Assembly: GCA_032251515.1 (NCBI GenBank)
Contig: JAVVDU010000005.1
Coordinates: 22,586 to 86,585 of the forward strand
Source: Carthagonibacter sp032251515
GTDB lineage: Bacteria > Gemmatimonadota > Gemmatimonadetes > Palauibacterales > Palauibacteraceae
Length of the DNA stretch: 64,000 nt
Direction of reading: 5' to 3'
In this document: piece after piece, positions 8,327 to 16,695 of the stretch
Position numbering within the stretch: position 1 is the stretch's first letter
Layout of the letters: the number at the start of each line of letters is the position of its first letter
Translations under genes and position numbers: made by a program
Notes under the pieces: model-generated
The model's input: only the letters and a program-made list of their open reading frames with translations
What the model was told of the DNA's origin: nothing
The model's database searches: none

Positions 8327-9043
8327 ATGTCACATCGCCGGCACGACGGTCGAGACCCCGCCGACCTCCGCCCCGTGGCGTTCGAGCTCGGCGCCGCCCC
8401 GCAGGCCGAGGGCTCCTGCCTCGTGTCGTTCGGGCGGACCCGCGTGCTCTGCGCCGCCTCGGTGCTGGAGGGCGTCCCCGCGCACCGGGAGGGAAAGGGG
8501 GGCTGGATCACCGCGGAGTACGCGATGCTGCCGCGCTCCACGCACACCCGCACGGACCGCGAGCGGAGCGGACCGCGCGGCCGCACGCAGGAGATCCAGC
8601 GTCTCATAGGCCGCTCCCTGAGGGCCGCGGCGGACCTTTCCGCGCTCGGCCCGCACACCGTCGTGCTGGACTGCGACGTCCTGTCGGCCGACGGCGGCAC
8701 GCGCACGGCCTCCATCACCGGGGCGTGGATCGCCCTGCACGAGGCAGAGCGGCGACTGCGCGAGGCCGGGCGGATCGAGCGGCCGGCCCTCCCGCACCGG
8801 GTCGCCGCGGTAAGCGTGGGCCTGGTGGACGGACGGGCCTGTCTGGACCTCGACTACCGGGAGGACTCGCGGGCCGGCGTGGACCTCAACGTAGTCGCCC
8901 TGGACGACGGCCGGTTCGTGGAGGTCCAGGGCACGGCCGAGGGGAGCCCGTTCGGGCGGGACGAGCTCGCGGCCCTGCTCGACCTGGCGGAGAGCGGGAT
9001 CCGGCGGCTGATCGCCGCGCAGGACGCAGCGGTCGACACGTGA
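8327..9043 (+). CDS. rph: Ribonuclease PH
   Basis: RNase PH (238 aa), a phosphorolytic 3'-5' exoribonuclease that trims tRNA and rRNA 3' ends. Characteristic strings: LRPVAFELG, GSCLVSFGRTRVLC, GWITAEYAMLPRST, RSGPRGRTQEIQRLIGRSLR and the phosphate-binding DVLSADGGTRTASITGA. Family length is about 240 aa. ATG 8327 is preceded by GAGGAGGAAC, a strong ribosome-binding site. The usual neighbour rdgB/ham1 is absent; a cupin gene follows after about 85 bases. Confidence 0.97.
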   Translation: MSHRRHDGRDPADLRPVAFELGAAPQAEGSCLVSFGRTRVLCAASVLEGVPAHREGKGGWITAEYAMLPRSTHTRTDRERSGPRGRTQEIQRLIGRSLRAAADLSALGPHTVVLDCDVLSADGGTRTASITGAWIALHEAERRLREAGRIERPALPHRVAAVSVGLVDGRACLDLDYREDSRAGVDLNVVALDDGRFVEVQGTAEGSPFGRDELAALLDLAESGIRRLIAAQDAAVDT

Positions 9044-9128
9044 GCGCCGGTGGGAGCCGGGGGGCGCGCGGGCGCTTCGGCGCGCCGTGCCGTGCCCGGA
9101 AGGAAATTCTGTGACCAGGAAGGTTGCG

Positions 9129-9476
9129 ATGATGACGACCGACGATCGGGACACGGTCCTGGCGACGCCCGAGGAGCTGGCCGGGCTGGTCGCCGTGCAG
9201 GCCGGCGCCGTGGTGAGCCGCACGATCCTCAAGGGGCGCGGCGGCACGGTCACCCTGTTCGCGTTCGGCGCGGGAGAGGGACTCTCCGAGCACACGACGC
9301 CGCACGAGGCCCTGGTCGTGTGTCTCGACGGCGAGGCCGACATCACGGTGGGCGGAGAGACTCACCGCCTGGAGACGGGCCGGGCATTGCGCCTGCCGGC
9401 GGGCGTCCCCCACGCCGTGGCGGCGGTGGCGCCGTTCCGGATGATGCTCGTGATGCTGCGCGATCCCGCGGGCTGA
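9129..9476 (+). CDS. Small cupin-fold protein
   Basis: A single-domain cupin (115 aa). The core GLSEHTTPHEALVVCLDGEA (51-70) and LRLPAGVPHAV (88-98) are the two conserved cupin motifs, with His55, His59 and His95 as likely metal ligands. Such proteins bind small molecules or metals; a specific activity cannot be assigned. ATG 9129 (followed by a second ATG) sits six bases after AGGAAGG, a better start than the upstream in-frame codon at 9087. The next gene begins ten bases after its stop, so the two are probably co-transcribed. Confidence 0.82.
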   Translation: MMTTDDRDTVLATPEELAGLVAVQAGAVVSRTILKGRGGTVTLFAFGAGEGLSEHTTPHEALVVCLDGEADITVGGETHRLETGRALRLPAGVPHAVAAVAPFRMMLVMLRDPAG

Positions 9477-9485
9477 GGCCGCCCC

Positions 9486-9941
9486 GTGCACGCGCTGGCC
9501 CGCCGCTACATTCGCACGGCGATCGGCTTCCTGTTCCTCGGGCTGGCCTACGGGGGCTGGCTGCTGGCCCGGCGGGAGCTCTCCGGCATCTGGCCGTCGC
9601 CCTACCAGGTCTCGGCGCACGCGCACGCCGTCGGCATCGGCTTCGTGATGTTCCTCATCCTGGGCGTCGCGCTGTGGCTGTTTCCACGGCCCGCGCGGGG
9701 GGACACGCGCTACCGGCCGCGCCGCGCGGCGGCAGCGTGGTGGCTCCTGGCGCCCGCCACCCTCGTGCGATTCGCGGGCGAGGCCACCCGGCCTTCGCTG
9801 CCGGCCGGGTGGCTCGGCTGGGTGATCCTGGCGGCCGGCCTGGCCCAGATCCTCGGATTCGCTCTCTACTTCCACACGATGTGGACCCGGATCCGCCCGG
9901 TGGGGAGCCACCTGCGGGAGAAGAAGGGCGAGCGGTTCTGA
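9486..9941 (+). CDS. Small four-helix membrane protein with HxH motif (heme-copper-oxidase subunit I-like)
   Basis: A 151-aa membrane protein with GTG start and about four helices (11-29, 44-66, 83-101, 108-130). The second helix begins SAHAHAVGIGFVMFLILG with His45 and His47, then LWLFPRP; this resembles the heme-ligand helix found in small proteins related to cbb3-type oxidase subunit I and NorB-like proteins. It lacks the six-His set and length of a real oxidase, so it is not a functional subunit I by itself. It probably forms an operon with the cupin upstream. Haem or quinone binding is inference from the HxH helix only. Confidence 0.65.
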   Translation: MHALARRYIRTAIGFLFLGLAYGGWLLARRELSGIWPSPYQVSAHAHAVGIGFVMFLILGVALWLFPRPARGDTRYRPRRAAAAWWLLAPATLVRFAGEATRPSLPAGWLGWVILAAGLAQILGFALYFHTMWTRIRPVGSHLREKKGERF

Positions 9942-9966
9942 CCCGCCGTCGGAGTGCCGGTCCCGC

Positions 9967-10638
9967 TCAGGGCGGCACGTCCCCCGCGGCGGCGGGGCCG
10001 GCGCCCGCCGCCAGAGCGGCATCCCGCACGGAGGAGAGCTCCGCGGCCGAGGTCACGGTCATCCCGAGGTCCCGCAGGAGGCCGTCCGACAGGCCGTAGA
10101 CCCAGGCGTGCACGGAGAGCCGCTGGCCCCTCTCCCACGCGTCCCGCACGACCTGCGTGCGGCACACCCGGGCCGCCTGCTCGATCGCGTTCAGTTCGCA
10201 CAAGCGGTCCAGGCGTTCCGCCTCGGCGAGGGATGCGAGGCGGTGGGCGTGCTCGTCGCGCACCTCCCGCACGTGCGCCAGCCACAGGTCCACCACCCCG
10301 TGACGTTCCTCCTCGAGGGCCGCCTTGACCCCGCCGCACCCGTAGTGCCCGCACACGATCACGTCCTCCACCCGCAGCACGTCGACCGCGAACTGGAGCA
10401 CTGACAGCGCGTTGAGGTCGGTGGGGACCACCACGTTGGCCACGTTGCGATGGACGAACAGCTCGCCCGGGTCCAGCCCGACGATCTCGTTGGCGGGGAC
10501 GCGGCTGTCGGCGCAGCCGATCCACAGGAAGGGCGGGGCCTGCTGGCGGGCGAGGCGCGCGAAGAACCCGGGATCCGCCTCGGCGCGCGAGGCCGCCCAG
10601 GCGCGATTGTTCTCGAACAGGCGGGCCAGCGTCCGCAT
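9967..10638 (-). CDS. can: Beta-class carbonic anhydrase
   Basis: A 223-aa beta-carbonic anhydrase interconverting CO2 and bicarbonate. The zinc ligands are visible: Cys42 with the Asp44-Arg46 dyad (IGCADSRVP), and His98 plus Cys101 (CGHYGCGG). The HRNVANVV strand is also canonical. Length matches E. coli Can (about 220 aa); the Ala/Gly/Pro-rich tail is not conserved. Predicted cytoplasmic. It is monocistronic, convergent with the HxH membrane protein gene (25-base gap) and divergent from the secreted-protein gene. Confidence 0.95.
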   Translation of the reverse strand: MRTLARLFENNRAWAASRAEADPGFFARLARQQAPPFLWIGCADSRVPANEIVGLDPGELFVHRNVANVVVPTDLNALSVLQFAVDVLRVEDVIVCGHYGCGGVKAALEEERHGVVDLWLAHVREVRDEHAHRLASLAEAERLDRLCELNAIEQAARVCRTQVVRDAWERGQRLSVHAWVYGLSDGLLRDLGMTVTSAAELSSVRDAALAAGAGPAAAGDVPP

Positions 10639-10772
10639 GACGGGTCTCCTCCCTGGTGCGCGCGGAGTGCCTGTCCGGGCCGCGGAGCCGTGGACCGGGT
10701 ACAGGACGGTGGCGTAGGTTGCGCCGGAGGTTAGACTGGTCCTGTCTGCCCGGTCAAGAAACCCGGAGTCTC

Positions 10773-12263
10773 ATGTCCCGTAGCCCCGACAATCCGCATT
10801 CGTCGCACCTGCCCGGCCGGCGGAGCGCCGCGGCACGTCCTCCGCGGCGCCGCCCGGTCCGCCGGGCCCTGTGCCTCGTCACCGCGGCGACGCTGGCGGC
10901 CGGGCCGCGCCCCGGAGTCGCGCAACAGGTAGCCCCCGAGGCCGCGGACGAGCTGCCGCTCCGGCGCTGGCTCGTGTCCGACGTCCTCTCCATCCCGGCG
11001 GACGGCGGGGGGGACCCACTGACCGGCCCCGGCGCCACGGTCGTACTGCCCGATCGCGGCGTGGTGCGCGGCGGCACCGCGTGGCGGCTCCTGCGCCTCG
11101 AGCCCGGCGCGGCGGTGGAGCTCGACGCTCCTTCGCCGGTCGATTCCGCGGATTTGGCCGATTCCGCCGATTCCGCGGATTTGGCCGATTCCGCGCAGGC
11201 GCTCGCCTTCGCGCACGCCTACGCGCGCAGTCCCGAGGACCGGGTGGTGCGCCTCGCGTGGAGCGGCGGCGGCGAAACACGCGTGCGGGCGTGGCTGAAC
11301 GGCCGTCCGCTGCTCGCGGCGGACGGCGAGCCGCTCGTGGCGGAGGGAGGCGCCGAGACCACGGCCCGCGTCGTGCTCGGCACGGGCTGGAACACGCTGC
11401 TGCTGCGGGCGGAAGCCGGGCCCCCCGGGCCGTTCGAGCTGGCGGCCACGCTCTACCCCGGCAGCGGCGGCGCACGGGCGGAGGAAGGAGGGCTCCCGTC
11501 GCGGCTCGATGGCATCCGCGTGCAGGCCTCCCGCCCGCCGGGCGACGTGCGCACGGGCCCCGCCGAGCCGCGGGTCCTCGTCGCGGCGGCGGTCCGGACG
11601 CTCGACTCCCTGGCCTGGCGGGAGGACCGGCTCGTGGGCTACGTCGGCGTCGATCTCACGGGCTGGAGCCGCACTCCGATCGACCGGGTGCGGCTGAAGG
11701 CGAAGGTCGAAGGCGCGGACGCCGAGACGGTGGTCCCGTGGCTCACGCCCGGACGCACCGTGACCGCGGCCCTGCCCGTGCCCGTGGACCGCATCGCGCG
11801 CGCGGCGGCGGAGCGCCGGGGCGTGGAGGCGGAGCTGCGCTGGAACCGCCGGGACGAGAAGCGGTTGCTCGCGGCGCCCGCCACCTCTCCTCCGGGCCCG
11901 ACGCCCGGCCGCGCCCTGGCCCTGCTCGGGTGGAAGGTGCGGGCCGCGGCGGAGGGAACGGACATCGAGGAACTGCAGGCGCCGGACCGCCTGCCCCGCG
12001 CGGCGGGGTGGGTGGCGGAAGGCGAGTGGCGCGTGCCCGAGACGCTGGCGGGCCGGCGGCTGACGCTCGACGCCGCCGCCGCGCCGGGGGAGTACCAGCT
12101 GGATGGCCGTCCGCTCCCGGCCGGGCAGGGCCCGCCGGTTCTGTGCGACCCTTGCAGGGAGGGGGACAAGTGGAAGCTCGCCGTCCGGACGACGGACCGC
12201 TGGGAGGCGTTGCCGCACGTGACCGTCGAACCGGCAGGCGGCGCGGAGAGGAACGCCCCGTGA
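10773..12263 (+). CDS. Secreted protein of unknown function
   Basis: A 496-aa protein with an Arg-rich n-region and a hydrophobic segment ending around GVAQQ (about residue 50), so exported. The mature part is beta-rich; a stretch around VVLGTGWNTLLLRAEAG followed by PFELAATLYP looks like a carbohydrate-binding/galactose-binding-like sandwich, which is only suggestive. Residues 124-141 are a perfect tandem duplication of DSADLADSA encoded by a 27-bp repeat. Two Cys (CDPCREG) near the C-terminus could form a disulphide. The start at ATG 10773 was chosen for the signal peptide; the frame is open from 10656. The stop overlaps the next start (GTGA), so it is coupled to the propeller lipoprotein. 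Function unknown. Confidence 0.68.
   Translation: MSRSPDNPHSSHLPGRRSAAARPPRRRPVRRALCLVTAATLAAGPRPGVAQQVAPEAADELPLRRWLVSDVLSIPADGGGDPLTGPGATVVLPDRGVVRGGTAWRLLRLEPGAAVELDAPSPVDSADLADSADSADLADSAQALAFAHAYARSPEDRVVRLAWSGGGETRVRAWLNGRPLLAADGEPLVAEGGAETTARVVLGTGWNTLLLRAEAGPPGPFELAATLYPGSGGARAEEGGLPSRLDGIRVQASRPPGDVRTGPAEPRVLVAAAVRTLDSLAWREDRLVGYVGVDLTGWSRTPIDRVRLKAKVEGADAETVVPWLTPGRTVTAALPVPVDRIARAAAERRGVEAELRWNRRDEKRLLAAPATSPPGPTPGRALALLGWKVRAAAEGTDIEELQAPDRLPRAAGWVAEGEWRVPETLAGRRLTLDAAAAPGEYQLDGRPLPAGQGPPVLCDPCREGDKWKLAVRTTDRWEALPHVTVEPAGGAERNAP
11142..11195 (+). repeat. Two-copy 27-bp tandem repeat inside a gene
   Basis: The unit starts GATTCCGCGGATTTGGCC and is repeated head to tail at 11142-11168 and 11169-11195, differing only in the last base. 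It encodes (DSADLADSA)x2 in the secreted protein. The codons ATT-like/TTG usage contrasts with the GC-saturated flanks, suggesting a recent slippage duplication. Confidence 0.9.
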
Positions 12264-13315
12264 GACGCGGCGGCGTCGCCGGGACCGGATCGCGCCGCCG
12301 GGCCGTCGGCGGACCCGTGGCGGCCGTGCTCGCCGCCGTCGCCGCCGTGGCCGGCTGCGCGCGGGGCAACGGGCAGACCGCCGACCAGGTCGTCCCGGGG
12401 TCCTGCGGCGCGGCGCTCCCCGTGGCCTTCCTTCCCCCGGAGCTCGGCGAGGCCTCGGGCATGACGCGCGACCCGCGACGGGACGACCTGTTCTGGATCC
12501 ACAACGACAGCGGCAACGAGGCCCTCCTGTTCGGCGTCGATACGACGGGAGCCGTCGTTTCGCGGGTCCGGATCACGGGCGCCTCGGACCGGGACCTCGA
12601 GGACGTGGCCGTCGGCCGGTGCGGCCCGGACTGGTGCCTGTACCTCGGCGACATCGGCGACAACCTGGCGGCGCACCCGAGCATCCGGGTGTACGAGATC
12701 CCGCTCCCCGAGCTTCCGCGCGATGCATCCCAGTCCACCGCCGCGGGAGCGGGCGGACGGCCGGGCCCCTACGACCAGGTCGTGACGCCCCGCGCCGCCT
12801 GGGACCTGGTCTTCCCCGACGGGGCACGGGACGCCGAGGCGCTGCTCGTGGACGACGCGGCCGGCGAGCTCCTGCTCGTCACGAAGGGGCGCGAGGCACG
12901 GGTGGAGATGTACGCGGCCGGCCTGGCGGAGCTGGCGGATGCGGCGGGCGCGACCTTCACGCTGCGTCCCATGGGCGACCTGCGCGTCCCCGCCGGCGAG
13001 AACACGGCGCAGTTCATCACGGCGGGCGACATCTCCCCCGACGGGCGCTTCCTGGCGATCCGGAGCTACATCTCGCTGTACCTGCTCCCCTGGGGCGAGG
13101 ACTCGGGGCGGGACCCGTCGGTGGCGCCGGTCGCCGCGTCGCTCATCTCCGCCTTCGAGCCGCAGGGAGAGGCGCTGACCTGGAGCCGGGACGGGACGAC
13201 GGTGTGGCTGGCGAGCGAGGGACGCGACGGGCGACCGCCGCAGCTCAGCCGGATCCCCTGTCCCCCTCCCGAGCCGGCGGCGGACCCGGATCCTCCGGCT
13301 CGCCGGAATCCGTAG
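12260..13315 (+). CDS. Beta-propeller-like lipoprotein
   Basis: A 351-aa exported protein with lipobox VAGC at Cys33. The core matches a widespread family of WD40-like secreted proteins: SGMTRDP...LFWIHNDSGNEALLFGVD, then ITGASDRDLEDVA and LYLGDIGDN, ending with GEALTWSRDGTTVWLASEG. These are repeated beta-blades typical of a six- to eight-bladed propeller; family members lack an assigned activity. The start is GTG 12260 in a four-base GTGA overlap with the preceding gene. The last 71 bases overlap the convergent tatA/B gene, so the Pro-rich tails of both proteins come from the same DNA. Confidence 0.72.
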   Translation: MRRGGVAGTGSRRRAVGGPVAAVLAAVAAVAGCARGNGQTADQVVPGSCGAALPVAFLPPELGEASGMTRDPRRDDLFWIHNDSGNEALLFGVDTTGAVVSRVRITGASDRDLEDVAVGRCGPDWCLYLGDIGDNLAAHPSIRVYEIPLPELPRDASQSTAAGAGGRPGPYDQVVTPRAAWDLVFPDGARDAEALLVDDAAGELLLVTKGREARVEMYAAGLAELADAAGATFTLRPMGDLRVPAGENTAQFITAGDISPDGRFLAIRSYISLYLLPWGEDSGRDPSVAPVAASLISAFEPQGEALTWSRDGTTVWLASEGRDGRPPQLSRIPCPPPEPAADPDPPARRNP

Positions 13316-13682
13316 GCGCCGCGTCGGGGCGGGCGGCGTCCGCGGGCGGCTCGGCCGGGTTCGCATCGGGGCCGGGCGGAGTAGCATCGGGGCCGGGCGG
13401 GGTCGCATCCGGGCCGGGCGACGGGGACGGCGGCCGGCCGGGCGGCTCGCGCGGCCGCACCGCGTCGGGCATGCGCTCCAGCACGGAGCGGTCGGCGCGG
13501 GGCGGCCGCGTCGGGTCCGCCTCCTCGAACTCCCGCTGGATCTGGTTCAGGCTGCGGCGGAACTCGCGCATGGCGCTGCCGAGGGAGCGCGCGATCTCCG
13601 GCATGCGCCGCGGCCCGAAGAACACGAGCACGATCACGAAGATCACGAGGAGCTCGGAGATCCCGAGGCTGCCGAATCCCAT
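13245..13682 (-). CDS. tatA: Twin-arginine translocase subunit TatA/TatB
   Basis: A 145-aa protein with the TatA/B layout: a short periplasmic N-terminus, one helix (ISELLVIFVIVLVFFGPRRM), the FGP hinge, then an amphipathic helix (PEIARSLGSAMREFRRSLNQ). It forms the folded-protein translocation pore or receptor in the inner membrane. The C-terminal 80 residues are acidic/Pro-rich with three PGPDATP-type repeats. FGPxRMPEIARSLG could suit TatA or TatB; tatC is not in the window. The 3' end overlaps the convergent propeller gene. The HNH gene ends 13 bases upstream on the same strand, suggesting co-transcription. Confidence 0.88.
   Translation of the reverse strand: MGFGSLGISELLVIFVIVLVFFGPRRMPEIARSLGSAMREFRRSLNQIQREFEEADPTRPPRADRSVLERMPDAVRPREPPGRPPSPSPGPDATPPGPDATPPGPDANPAEPPADAARPDAAPTDSGEPEDPGPPPAREGDRGSG
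13361..13423 (-). repeat. Three-copy 21-bp tandem repeat in tatA/B
   Basis: Three imperfect 21-base units (13361-13381, 13382-13402, 13403-13423), each containing GCATCSGGGCCGGGCG, encode the PGPDATP repeats in the C-terminal tail of the Tat protein. Probably variable in copy number; no function known. Confidence 0.75.
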
Positions 13683-13695
13683 CGGGCCGGTCCGC

Positions 13696-14244
13696 TCAGG
13701 CCGAGAGGGCGCGCAGGACGTCCTCGCCGTAGAACATGCCGATGTAACGGGCCTGGATCGGCGTGACGCGGCGTACGGCCCAGATCAGCTCCACGCCGCC
13801 CGGCACGCCCGGCGACACCCGGAGCCGCAGCCCGCACTCCTCGGGCAGCAGGTCGGCCTTGCGGAGATTGCAGCGGCTGCAGGCGGTCACGACGTTCTCC
13901 CACCCGTTGTCGCCGCCCCGCGAGATGGGTACGACGTGGTCGCGGGTGAGGGACTCGCGGTAGCCGAGCTCCTCGCGGTGCCGCCCGCAGTACTGGCAGC
14001 GGTACCCGTCGCGCGCGAACAGGAACGTATTCGTCACGTGGCGCCGGAACCGCCGCGGCACGTGGATGTAGCGCACCAGCCGGATCACCACGGGCGCCGC
14101 CCAGCTCCCGGTCTCGGAGCGGTACGGACGCGTCTCGTCGACCTCGAGGGCCTCGGCCTTCCGGTCGATGACGAGGCGGAGCGCCCGCCGCACCGGCAGC
14201 AGGGTGAGCGGTTCGTATGAGGCGTTGAGTGCCAGGCAGCCCAT
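13696..14244 (-). CDS. HNH endonuclease family protein
   Basis: A 182-aa HNH nuclease of the common free-standing type: N-terminal CLALNASYEPLTLLPVRRAL, then the catalytic ββα-metal domain with CQYCG, the HNH core TRDHVVPISRGG and structural CSRCN. These are two zinc knuckle pairs plus the His-Asp-His metal site. It is frequently found as a housekeeping-like orphan in many bacteria; its DNA target is unknown. ATG 14244 was chosen for the conserved MGCLALNASYEP start. The 5' end overlaps that proposed for the divergent priA by 16 bases, so one of the two starts may be further in. Confidence 0.87.
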   Translation of the reverse strand: MGCLALNASYEPLTLLPVRRALRLVIDRKAEALEVDETRPYRSETGSWAAPVVIRLVRYIHVPRRFRRHVTNTFLFARDGYRCQYCGRHREELGYRESLTRDHVVPISRGGDNGWENVVTACSRCNLRKADLLPEECGLRLRVSPGVPGGVELIWAVRRVTPIQARYIGMFYGEDVLRALSA

Positions 14245-16643
14245 TGGATCCCTCTGAAGTCTCCTCGCGCAGCGGGGAATCTGGAGACGTCCGCAACGGG
14301 TCGTCAAGCACGCCCGCCGCGGGCGCCGGCGCGTACGCGCGAGTGGCGCTCGCCCGGCCCCTGCTGCGCTCGTTCCAGTACCGTGTCCCCCCCGGCCTCG
14401 CGGACCGCGCCCGCCCCGGCGTGCGCGTCCGGGTCCCGTTCGGCCGGCGGCGCGAGACGGGCATCCTGGAGGAGCTCGAGACCGCGCCGGACGCCGGTGG
14501 CGCCCGGATCCGCGACGTGCTGGACGTGCTCGACCCGGAGCCCGTCCTCCACCCGGCGCTGCTGGACCTGTGCCGGTGGGTGGCCCGCTACTACGTCGCG
14601 CCGCCCGGGCTCGTGTACCGGGCCGCGCTCCCGCCCGGCATGCTGGGAGGGCGCCGCGCCGGCGGCGGCCCGCTGCATCGGCAGGTGATTCGCCTGGTCC
14701 ACGACCTCCCCACGCTGCGCGAGCGGGAGGAGGCGTTCGGCCGCGCCCGGCGGCAGCGGGAAGCCTTCGAGACGCTCGAAACCCTCGGCGGCCGGGCCGA
14801 GGTCGCCCACCTGGAGCGCCGGCTCGGGTTCACCCGCAGCGTGCTCGCCGGCCTGGCGGAGAAGGGCCTGGCGACGATCGCCGACGAACCCGTGGAGCGC
14901 GACCCGTTCGCCGGCCCGGGGCTCCCGGTGGTCACGCCGGGGCCGATCGAACCGAACCCCGACCAGGTCGGCGTGCTGGAGCGGCTCACCGCCCGGATGG
15001 ACGGCCCTCGGCCGGGCACCGTCGTGCTGCGTGGCATCACCGGCTCCGGCAAGACGGAGGTCTACCTGCGGCTCATGCGCCGGGCGCTCGACGCCGGGCG
15101 CTCGGCGATGCTGCTCGTCCCCGAGATCGCGCTCACCCCGCAGACGGTGCAGCGCGTGCGCGCGGCGTTCGGAGACCGCGTGGCCGTGCTGCACTCGGGC
15201 CTGTCGGACGGCGAGCGCCACGACGCCTGGGAAGCGCTGCGCGCCGGGCGGCGGCGCGTCGCGGTCGGCACGCGCTCCGCCGTCTTCGCGCCCCTGCGCG
15301 ACCTCGGGGTGATCGTGGTGGACGAGGAGCACGACGGGAGCTACAAGCAGTCCGAGACGCCGCGCTATCACGCCCGCGCCGTCGCGGTGGTGCGGGCGCG
15401 GGCCGAGGGCGCCCTGTGCGTGCTCGGCTCCGCGACGCCTTCCCTCGAGAGCTGGGCCCTGGCCCGTGCCGGAAAGTGGGAGCTGGAGACGCTGCCGCGA
15501 CGCGCCACCCCGCACGCCCTCCCCGGAGTCGAGCTCGTCGACCTGCGGGCCGAGGAGGGACCGGCCCCACGGATCTTCTCGGAACGCCTGCACGCGGCGC
15601 TCGCGGCGCGGCTGGAGCGGGGCGAGCAGGCGATCCTGTTGCTGAACCGCCGCGGCCACTCGACCTGGGTCGCCTGCCCGGACTGCGGCCGGGTGGAAAC
15701 GTGCCGGAGCTGCAACGTGTCCCTGACCTGGCACCGGCGGCGCGGCCGCCTCGTCTGCCACCACTGCGGCTTCGAGGTGGAGCACCGCGAGACGTGCCGG
15801 AACTGCGGCTCGGAGGCCCTCCGGTTCCAGGGCTTCGGGACCGAGCAGGTGGAGCGTCGCCTCGGCGAACTGTTCCCCGCCGCGCGGATCGCCCGCATGG
15901 ACGTCGACACGACGAGCGGCAAGTGGTCGCACGGGCGGATCCTCGAGACCGTCCGGCGCGGCGAGGTCGACGTGCTGCTCGGCACGCAGATGATCGCGAA
16001 GGGTCTCGACCTGCCGGGCATCACGCTGGTGGGCGTGATCGACGCGGACGTGGGGCTGAACCTCCCGGACTTCCGCTCCGCCGAACGGACGTTTCAGCTT
16101 CTGGCGCAGGTGGCCGGCCGGGCCGGCCGGGGCCCGGTTCCCGGCGAAGTCCTCGTGCAGACGTCCCGCCCCGACCACTTCGCCCTGCGCGCGGCGCGGG
16201 GACACGACTACGTCGCGTTCGCCGACCGGGAGATGGAGGACCGGGCGGGGCCCGGCTATCCGCCGCACCTCCGGCTGGCCAACCTCGTGGTGAGCGGCGG
16301 GCCGGAGGAGGCGGTGGCCGACGCGGCGGAGGCGCTGGCCGATCGCATCGAGCGCTGGATCGCGGACGACGCGCCGGAGGGCGGAACCGGCGCAGCGGCC
16401 GGAGCGGATGCAGCGGCCGGAGCGGGCGGGACGAGCGGAGCCACCGCGGCGGCCGGACTCGAGCTGGTGGGCCCGGCGCCCTGCCCGATCGACCGCCTGC
16501 GCGGCCGCTGGCGCTGGCACGCGCTCCTCAAGTCGCCCGATCCCGCCCGGCTCGGCCGGCTGCTCCGCGCTCTCGCCGCCGACCCGCCCGTGCCCTCCGG
16601 CCTGCGTCTCGAGATCGACCGCGACCCGGAGCAGCTGCTCTGA
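14229..16643 (+). CDS. priA: Primosomal replication restart helicase PriA
   Basis: PriA (about 804 aa), a 3'-5' superfamily-2 helicase that reloads the replisome at stalled forks. Order: DNA-binding N-domain (LARPLLRSFQYRVPPGL), Walker A GITGSGKT (269-276), DEEH box (365-368), then eight zinc-binding Cys between 483 and about 530 (CPDCG, CRSCN, CHHCG, CRNCG), and the helicase C-motifs (GTQMIAKGLDLPG, QVAGRAGRG). A low-complexity Ala/Gly insert lies around 715-740. The start is uncertain: GTG 14229 overlaps the divergent HNH start; the family core begins about 35 residues in, near GTG 14342. Confidence 0.95.
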   Translation: MPGSPLDPSEVSSRSGESGDVRNGSSSTPAAGAGAYARVALARPLLRSFQYRVPPGLADRARPGVRVRVPFGRRRETGILEELETAPDAGGARIRDVLDVLDPEPVLHPALLDLCRWVARYYVAPPGLVYRAALPPGMLGGRRAGGGPLHRQVIRLVHDLPTLREREEAFGRARRQREAFETLETLGGRAEVAHLERRLGFTRSVLAGLAEKGLATIADEPVERDPFAGPGLPVVTPGPIEPNPDQVGVLERLTARMDGPRPGTVVLRGITGSGKTEVYLRLMRRALDAGRSAMLLVPEIALTPQTVQRVRAAFGDRVAVLHSGLSDGERHDAWEALRAGRRRVAVGTRSAVFAPLRDLGVIVVDEEHDGSYKQSETPRYHARAVAVVRARAEGALCVLGSATPSLESWALARAGKWELETLPRRATPHALPGVELVDLRAEEGPAPRIFSERLHAALAARLERGEQAILLLNRRGHSTWVACPDCGRVETCRSCNVSLTWHRRRGRLVCHHCGFEVEHRETCRNCGSEALRFQGFGTEQVERRLGELFPAARIARMDVDTTSGKWSHGRILETVRRGEVDVLLGTQMIAKGLDLPGITLVGVIDADVGLNLPDFRSAERTFQLLAQVAGRAGRGPVPGEVLVQTSRPDHFALRAARGHDYVAFADREMEDRAGPGYPPHLRLANLVVSGGPEEAVADAAEALADRIERWIADDAPEGGTGAAAGADAAAGAGGTSGATAAAGLELVGPAPCPIDRLRGRWRWHALLKSPDPARLGRLLRALAADPPVPSGLRLEIDRDPEQLL

Positions 16644-16695
16644 GGAGGTCCGGAGCCGCGCGGACCACCGTCCGGACGTGGCCGGCCGACCGGGT

